NCBI GenBank assembly: GCA_037447655.1
Contig: JBBHKE010001576.1
Coordinates: 186,001-250,000 of the forward strand
DNA from: Zygnema cylindricum
Taxonomy: Eukaryota; Streptophyta; Zygnematophyceae; Zygnematales; Zygnemataceae
Length of the DNA stretch: 64,000 nucleotides
Direction of reading: 5' to 3'
Shown: piece by piece, positions 58,770 through 64,000 of the stretch
Layout: each line of letters begins with the position of its first letter
How positions within the stretch are numbered: the stretch's first letter is position 1
The notes under the pieces: model-generated
Seen by the model: only the letters and a program-made list of their open reading frames with translations
What the model was told of the DNA's origin: nothing
Database searches by the model: none
Program-made: the position numbers and the translations under genes

Positions 58770-59755
58770 CTTAAATTGTGTCATGACGAGCTGCTCAGTG
58801 GCCATTTCGGGCAGGATAAAACAACTGCACGTGCACGTGTCGCTGACGCATAATATTGACTGAACATGAATCGGGACATTGCCGGGTATGTTCGGACATG
58901 TGACTCTTGTAATAGAAATAAATCAGAATCGGGTCACCAAGGTTTGTTACAGCCCCTTTCGATACCATCTGTTCCCTAGGAGGCGATTCTAATGGATTTC
59001 ATCATGGCTCTTCCGTTAACTCGGGAATGCTATGAATTCATGTTCGTCGTCGTGGATTATTTGACTAATAAGGCCCATTTCCTACCCACGAAAACCACAG
59101 CCACAGCGCGAGATGTGGCAAAGTTATTCTTCTAGGAGATATTCGGCCATCACGGACTCCCAAAGAGGATTGTCCGCGACCGTGATCAAAAATTTGTGAG
59201 CCATTTTTGGAGAAGTTTGATCGAGCTATTTGGAACGGAATTGGCCATGTAAACAGCTTATCACCCTCAGACCGATGGTTAAACCGTAAGGGTGAATCGA
59301 ACTTTGGAAGAGGCTTAGAGGGCTTATGTCTCGGTGCACCAAACGGATTGGGTGACCTATTTGACGGCAATTGAGGTGTTGTACAACACTACGGTTCATT
59401 CGTCCACGAATGTTACGTCATTTTCCATCAATGGATGACAGCCAACCCTCCCCCAAAATTTGTTAGTAGGGGATTGCTCTACACCCGCAGCTCTGGATTT
59501 TGCCAAAGCGCTGCACGGGAATCTAGAAAAGGCGGCGAAGGCACTCCAACTTGCAAAAGGTCGTCAAAAGTCGCAGGCCGACCCTCACCTAATAGACATT
59601 GCCTTCAGTGTGGGTGATAAAGTTTGCCTTAATATGGCAAACTTGTCATTACCAGGTGCCCTCTCCAAGAAATTGGCAGCGAGATTCACGCGCCCGTTCA
59701 CAGTTGTGTCAAAGGTGGGAGAAGTGGCCTATAAGTTGGATATCCCGAAAGACTA
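58770..59755 (+). pseudogene. Chromovirus integrase remnant
   Basis: The zinc domain reads CHDELLSGHFGQDKTTARAR ... CDSCNRNKS (HHCC). The core has MDFIMALPLTRECYEFMFVV, then RIVRDRDQKFVSHFW, then VNRTLEEA, keeping the D, D and E positions. Several stops occur. The C-terminal part VGDKVCLNMANLSLPGALSK then ARFTRPFTVV is intact. Confidence 0.85.
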
Positions 59756-59849
59756 GCATATCCATAATGCCTTCAATATGTCCCTTCTCAAAACGTTTCG
59801 TGACCCCGATTCCATTTTTCCCAATCGATGACCGAATACCCCTTTACCG

Positions 59850-60113
59850 CCCATTCAGGGTACATCAGACGAGTACGAAGTGGAGGAAATCCTTCAGTTG
59901 CGACGCTTTCCAAATTCTCCCTCCACTCAATATTTGGTGCGCTGGAAAGGCTACGGCGTCGAAGACGACTCTTGGGTGAACGAGGAGGATATGCATTCTC
60001 CTGACTTCCTGCGCCGGTTTACGCAGAGTGCGAACATTCGGCTTCACCGGAGGGGCAATTGCAGCGAACGCGATAAAGGAACGAATCGCAGTATCGAACC
60101 ATCGCAATCATAT
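59850..60113 (+). pseudogene. Chromodomain at the integrase C-terminus
   Basis: EYEVEEILQLRRFPNSPSTQ then YLVRWKGYGVEDDSWV fits the chromodomain pattern (Y.VE.Il..R......YLVkWkGy...d.tWep). Chromodomains target integration to particular chromatin in chromoviruses. It defines the lineage of this element. Confidence 0.88.
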
Positions 60114-60518
60114 TAGGGACACGGCGAGGAAATGCATCGGTGATGTTAACGCACCGCAGCGCTATGGGTGCGGAGCCACCGAATCGCAGCATAGTTGCGG
60201 TGCCGTCAGAGGATCGCAGCGCCATCGCTACGCTAACAGGAAAGCGTAACGGTGCAATGGTGTTTCACCACATTAGTGACAACAAACCTTCGGTTTTGTC
60301 GCAGCGGCGGAGTTTAACAATTTTAGGACGTTGCGATACCCTCGCACGCTGCGAGGGTTGGAGAAGTCCAACAGCAAAATCCTCAAACCTCGAGGTTAAA
60401 GCAGCCATTAACCTTCGCGGACCACCTAATCAAAGTGGTTTGGAGAGTGTTTCGTTCAACACATCTAGCTTACCTTCTATCCTCGAACTACCGGAAATAT
60501 CTTGTACAACAGCATCCA

Positions 60519-61797
60519 TGGCGTCATCCTCCTCTCCACCACCGAAAAAGAGGAGACTAGTTCGTGTAGGGCAGGCAGATGTACCCCGCCCGAAAAGATT
60601 GTTAGCGGCAGCGGAGGTCATGGTAGAGGCAGATCGGAGGAGGGAGTTAGAGGCATTCATGAACCAGAACACACAGCCAGCAGCGAGGCAGAATAAGCAC
60701 AGACCAGGGAAGGAGAGGGGTCAGAAAACTCACAAGACCTCGAGTACAACCCACTCCATGATAGGGATCAAGAGGATGAGGAAGATCATGAGATCTTGGA
60801 TGTGGAGGAGCCGCAAAGGAACCAACACCGTCGCCAATTAAGGAGCGTGCCTTTGATGTGGAGGTTAGGAGGGACCCTAATAAGGAGAGCACCAGAGACG
60901 AGCAGTACTCAGAAAGCTCGGAAATAAAGACAGAAGCACAACACCCTAGTGGAGACGATGTATTTCTCCTTCGAAAGGAAAGAGGGGACACGGACAAGGA
61001 AAGTGAGAAGGGAGAGGAAATTCCCGATGACCTCTTTGCACCCCCTATCGACACCCAGCATCCGGACCCTACCTTCAGCTTCGCCAAGCAATATTATTGG
61101 GATCCTTTAGAGTGGCCTACAATGTGGCGCACATGAAAACATGGGGACCCTATCTATATCCCCGCCAAAGTGCCGTCACACCCAGCTTGGAAATTCATGA
61201 GGACGAAGGACCTAGGGAACACCATTAAGGGTTACGTGCAACTAAACCCTCATGCCGTGCCATTTGTGGAAGTCATCGAAAATCATTATCGGTATAGGGT
61301 GCATTTTCCTGGGTAACTCCGCCATTACCACCCGTGGGATGGCCGTCTGCATGACATCATCTCTCGGGCGTCGGTCACACCCGAGGTATAGGCACTAAAG
61401 CTAGCCCAAAAGAACGCTTAGCAGCGGGCCAAAGCTGCCACAAAACACATTTCCTTTAAATTAAGGAAGGTACCTTGGTGGTAACCGGCAGAGGAGGTGG
61501 CAGAAGAAACACAGCAAGCCGAAGAACCCAAAGCTCCCCATGTTCCAAAATCTTGAGAACCTGCCCCGGCGGCCATTCCGCCACAACCTGAGGCACAAGC
61601 GGAGGTACCACAGGAAGGGGAAGACCAGGTTCGCGAACGAATAACTCGAAGACGCTTATCAGCGGCTAACAATCATATTGCGCTACTGGAGACTCGATGT
61701 GAGCAGCTCCAAAGTCAACTTGAAACTCTTTGACAGGTATTCGAGGAGTACCGCGAGGAGACTTACGGCATACTCCGTGGACTTCATTTTCCTTGAG
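60519..61797 (+). pseudogene. Extra reading frame between chromodomain and 3' LTR
   Basis: A protein trace with frameshifts and stops starts MASSSSPPPKKRRLVRVGQA and passes a highly acidic/basic region. It then has a distinctive block, FAKQYYWDPLEWPTMWR, then WKFMRTKDLGNTIKGYVQLN and ENHYRYRVHF. It ends in a coiled coil (NNHIALLETRCEQLQSQLET) near 61670-61730. 'PPKKRRL' looks like a nuclear localisation signal. Typical chromoviruses end soon after the chromodomain. No family recognised. Confidence 0.6.
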
Positions 61798-61840
61798 TAA
61801 GTAAGTTTTTGTGAGACGCTGAATCCCTAGTGGGAGGCAT

Positions 61841-62328
61841 TGTAACAGGGTTATAGAAAGGTGTACCGTATTTTTAGAAGTGAAGCTGCTGTAGTTGCGG
61901 TTCCAGAGCAGCGCAGCTGTGACGCCAGAGTAGCACAGTACAGTAGAGCAACGTAGCAACTTAGCAGCATAGTATAGCATCGCAGTGTAGCAGCATAGCA
62001 ACGGCGCAGAATGTAGATTGAATTGCAAAGTTCTAGAAGGATAGTTTCGATAGATCTAGGTTGACCGTGAAGGTCCACGTGTACATCTATAAAGTACTGG
62101 ATTGACTAGTGGATGGATAGTTTAAATAGCGGAGAAGTTTTAGTCAACAGGCAGACTCTTTGAGTAGATCTTTGCAGCGAGATTTTAACTTTGTAATCTC
62201 TTTCCCGGTTAATAAAACTCAACCTTTCCCAGTGACTGCTCTGTACCTTTGTTGTTGCCACGGGGAGATTCTTGGAGCCTTCCGCTATCCATTGTGGTGT
62301 GTTGTGAAGTGTCTTTGTCTCTTTTACA
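61841..62328 (+). repeat. 3' LTR of the chromovirus
   Basis: 488 bp, TG...CA ends, aligned over its whole length with the 5' LTR. Its extra bases are 'cagt' near 61940 and 'gtctc' near 62317. Confidence 0.92.
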
Positions 62329-62545
62329 GTACGGAACATATTGTTATACGTGGCATGACGACCAAAAATATAATACAACATATTATAAAGTATTGTTTTA
62401 TAGCGTACTATATTTTTTTCTACTTATCGCCGATAAAGAATTTGTTGGTCTTGGCGCGATATATCTAGACCCATCACCGTTCGATAACAGAGAACTATCG
62501 GTATTGGTTTCATGGCGATAAGTTTCTTTCTAATACACAACAATA

Positions 62546-63862
62546 AAAATTGCTTTTATCTTATATTGTTGGGTACCGAGGACCACTTGCCGATATTCGA
62601 TATGTGCCTAATTTTAGGTACTCGATTATCGATATATCGAGAAGCTAAATATCGTGATATTTTTGTCGATATGCTTGGCCGATATACCAATATATTATAT
62701 CGCGATACATTGAATCTTATTCTCATGGTTTTTATAACTCTGAGGAATGATGTTTTTCGCATCCCTAAACTGATCTGCAATTTCTAATGAATTTTCCATG
62801 TCTATTTTTTCCATATCTGGAATCAGTCAAGTATCATCTTCTTATACACCTCCCATGTTGCTTCCTTTTCTTTGGGAATCCATGGAGAAAGATAAGTAAC
62901 CTTTCTATAATACTAATTGCTGAAAATGAATGAGCATCAATGCAATGCTTCCTTCCTGCAGATTGGTAAATATTCCTTGCTTATTCTTAAGTCTTCCCGG
63001 CTGAAACGAAGTATGCAAAAAAAATATTGTCAAAACATCATTTCACTAAATTAGTGTGAGTTTTTTGTTTGAAAGTTTGAAGTTTTGTACGTTAATACGT
63101 ACTAATTATATAAAATACTATTTTTTCTACAGTTACATGTTGCCACGTCTACCTTGAAGTAATGTAACAAAATTCACGTCATAGGCGGCGTACCAAACAA
63201 TTTTTCGCATAGTTGTTCAAACCGTATTTTACTCACGAGTCAAACGCGCGAATTATACGTAAGTAACGCATTGAAGGATTTGAAAAATTCTTTAAAATCG
63301 TTAATGATTTTGAATCCGTACTATTCCGTGCATGTAAAAAAAATTATGTACGATCGTACAGATTTCAAACTTACCGCGCGCAAATGGTATAATACTGCAA
63401 CGTCTCTTTTCGTAAAAGTCTTTACTTTTTCAATAAAATTTTGTACATTTCCGTAAAATTTCTGTTCAGTTTAAAAAAACTGGACAGAAAGTACTAAGAA
63501 GTGCAATGTATCTTTTCGTCAAAGTCCATACATTTCTCGTAAAACACCGTACATTTCTGAAAATTTTCTGTTCAGTATACCGGACAGAAAGTACTCCACG
63601 TTTTTTTGTGATTTTTTCAAAAGTCATGAATTATACGTAGAAATGGGAAAAAATTAAAAAATTGCACGATTTGAACAACACCGATTTTTTGTTTTCGATA
63701 AAATAATTCTATATAAATTAGTAAATCTAAAATGTTTTATATATCGTGATAATTTTAATTGGTACCGGTATGATATATTGAGGCCTGTGACCGATCGATG
63801 ACCAATGTATCAAATATTGAAATTATCGCGATATGAAATTTACCTGATACCCAACATTACAG
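62546..63862. mobile_element. Possible further CGATA-rich hAT-like element
   Basis: 'attgttgggtaccgag' at 62565-62580 and 'tgatacccaacatta' at 63845-63859 are inverse-complementary, and CGATAT motifs cluster at both ends. The centre (62780-63680) includes two copies of an 'ttttctgttcagt..a..ggacagaaagta' block (63460-63500, 63560-63595). No octamer duplication was found, so the limits are uncertain. Confidence 0.45.
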
Positions 63863-63863
63863 T

Positions 63864-64000
63864 GCACCGTGAACTGCTATTAGGGTTAAGAAATATTTAG
63901 TGTTAAAGAACAACTAGTGTGATTAACGTATATTGGGAATTTGGGGATTTTTAAGGAAACCAGTCACTCTAATTTGTTTTTTTGGGTTTTTTTTATCACT
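63864..64000. mobile_element. TA-type MITE cut by the window edge
   Basis: 'CACCGTGAACTGCTATTAG' starts at about 63864 and is followed by 'ggttaagaaatatttagtgtt' as in other members. The right end lies beyond the window. Confidence 0.5.

Larger units (their letters stand above)
55034..62333 (+). mobile_element. Ty3/Gypsy chromovirus (LTR retrotransposon), coding-dead
   Basis: Left LTR 55039-55515 and right LTR 61841-62328 both begin TGTAACAGG and end TTTTACA or TTTACA, with target duplications GTACG at 55034-55038 and 62329-62333. The primer-binding site TGGTATCAAAGCTA starts at 55517, close to the initiator tRNA-Met type (one mismatch from TGGTATCAGAGC). A purine tract (GTGGGAGGCA) precedes the right LTR. 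Gene order is gag, protease, RT, RNase H, integrase, chromodomain, then an extra frame. This places it in the Ty3/Gypsy chromovirus branch. By eye the LTRs differ at roughly one base in nine, plus small indels, so the insertion is not recent. Stops and frameshifts interrupt all genes. Confidence 0.93.
54811..62545. mobile_element. CGATA-rich hAT-like MITE interrupted by the chromovirus
   Basis: The left part 54811-55038 (AGTGTTGTGTATCAGTAGGG, 'tcgataaccaatatgtctc') and the right part 62329-62545 ('aatttgttggtcttggcgcgat', ending AATACACAACAAT) together match the intact relative at 39137-39604. The join lies in 'gagtacggaacatattgtta', equivalent to 'acggagtatggaacagattg' at 39377-39396. Confidence 0.7.

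Noticed and set aside
59865-60249. Minus- and plus-strand frames overlapping the chromodomain
   Set aside because: Shadows; only the plus frame with EYEVEEILQ...YLVRWKGY fits a known domain.

Overview
The window looks like nuclear DNA of a land plant: AT-rich, gene-poor and crowded with transposons. Four host gene loci are supported by splice-consistent exons or family motifs: (1) a large replication protein A subunit 1 (RPA70 with C-terminal zinc knuckles, a plant-type architecture); (2) the 5' half of a UBC4/5/6-type (UBE2H-like) ubiquitin-conjugating enzyme; (3) a five-exon gene for a small, probably plastid-targeted membrane protein; (4) a last exon, at the left edge, resembling the C-terminus of a TRAPP-II subunit. 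Plant telo-box motifs (AAACCCTAA) lie next to the 5' end of the E2 gene and of one orphan promoter-like region. The species cannot be told from the sequence.

Layout. 1-6.4 kb: terminal exon of a plus-strand gene, then RPA1 on the minus strand (four exons). 6.8-11.8 kb: PIF/Harbinger-type elements (one nested in another), an hAT-type MITE and a roughly 200-bp tandem repeat. 12.36 kb: a 10-N gap inside (GA)n, next to the truncated E2 gene. 13.2-21.1 kb: small TA-flanked inverted-repeat elements, one split by a 3.7-kb Harbinger-like element, then two further Harbinger-like elements. 24.0-28.7 kb: the plastid-protein gene (minus strand), whose third intron holds a near-perfect 360-bp tandem duplication. 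29.4-33.1 kb: an hAT-type element inflated by a 60-bp tandem repeat with small MITEs set into it. 33.1-41.6 kb: two different decayed hAT transposases, one inside an element with the same ends as nearby hAT MITEs, then a second 10-N gap. 41.6-44.7 kb: orphan promoter-like sequence, a 10-bp satellite, an hAT MITE, a Copia gag remnant and TTAGGG-like DNA. 44.9-50.0 kb: a second large Harbinger-like element nested in a small MITE. 51-54.6 kb: low-complexity purine/pyrimidine tracts and a G/C-run tandem repeat. 55.0-62.3 kb: a structurally complete but coding-dead Ty3/Gypsy chromovirus with two LTRs, a 5-bp target duplication, gag-pro-RT-RNaseH-integrase-chromodomain and an extra 3' reading frame; it sits inside an hAT-like MITE.

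The host genes do not form a functional cluster. The coherent story is transposon stratigraphy: several insertion orders can be read directly because empty-site sequences exist elsewhere in the window. The most unusual items are the two Harbinger-like elements with shared ends but unrelated interiors, the tandem array with MITEs at equivalent sites, the extra 3' frame of the chromovirus, the single-base frame break in RPA1 and the 360-bp intronic duplication.
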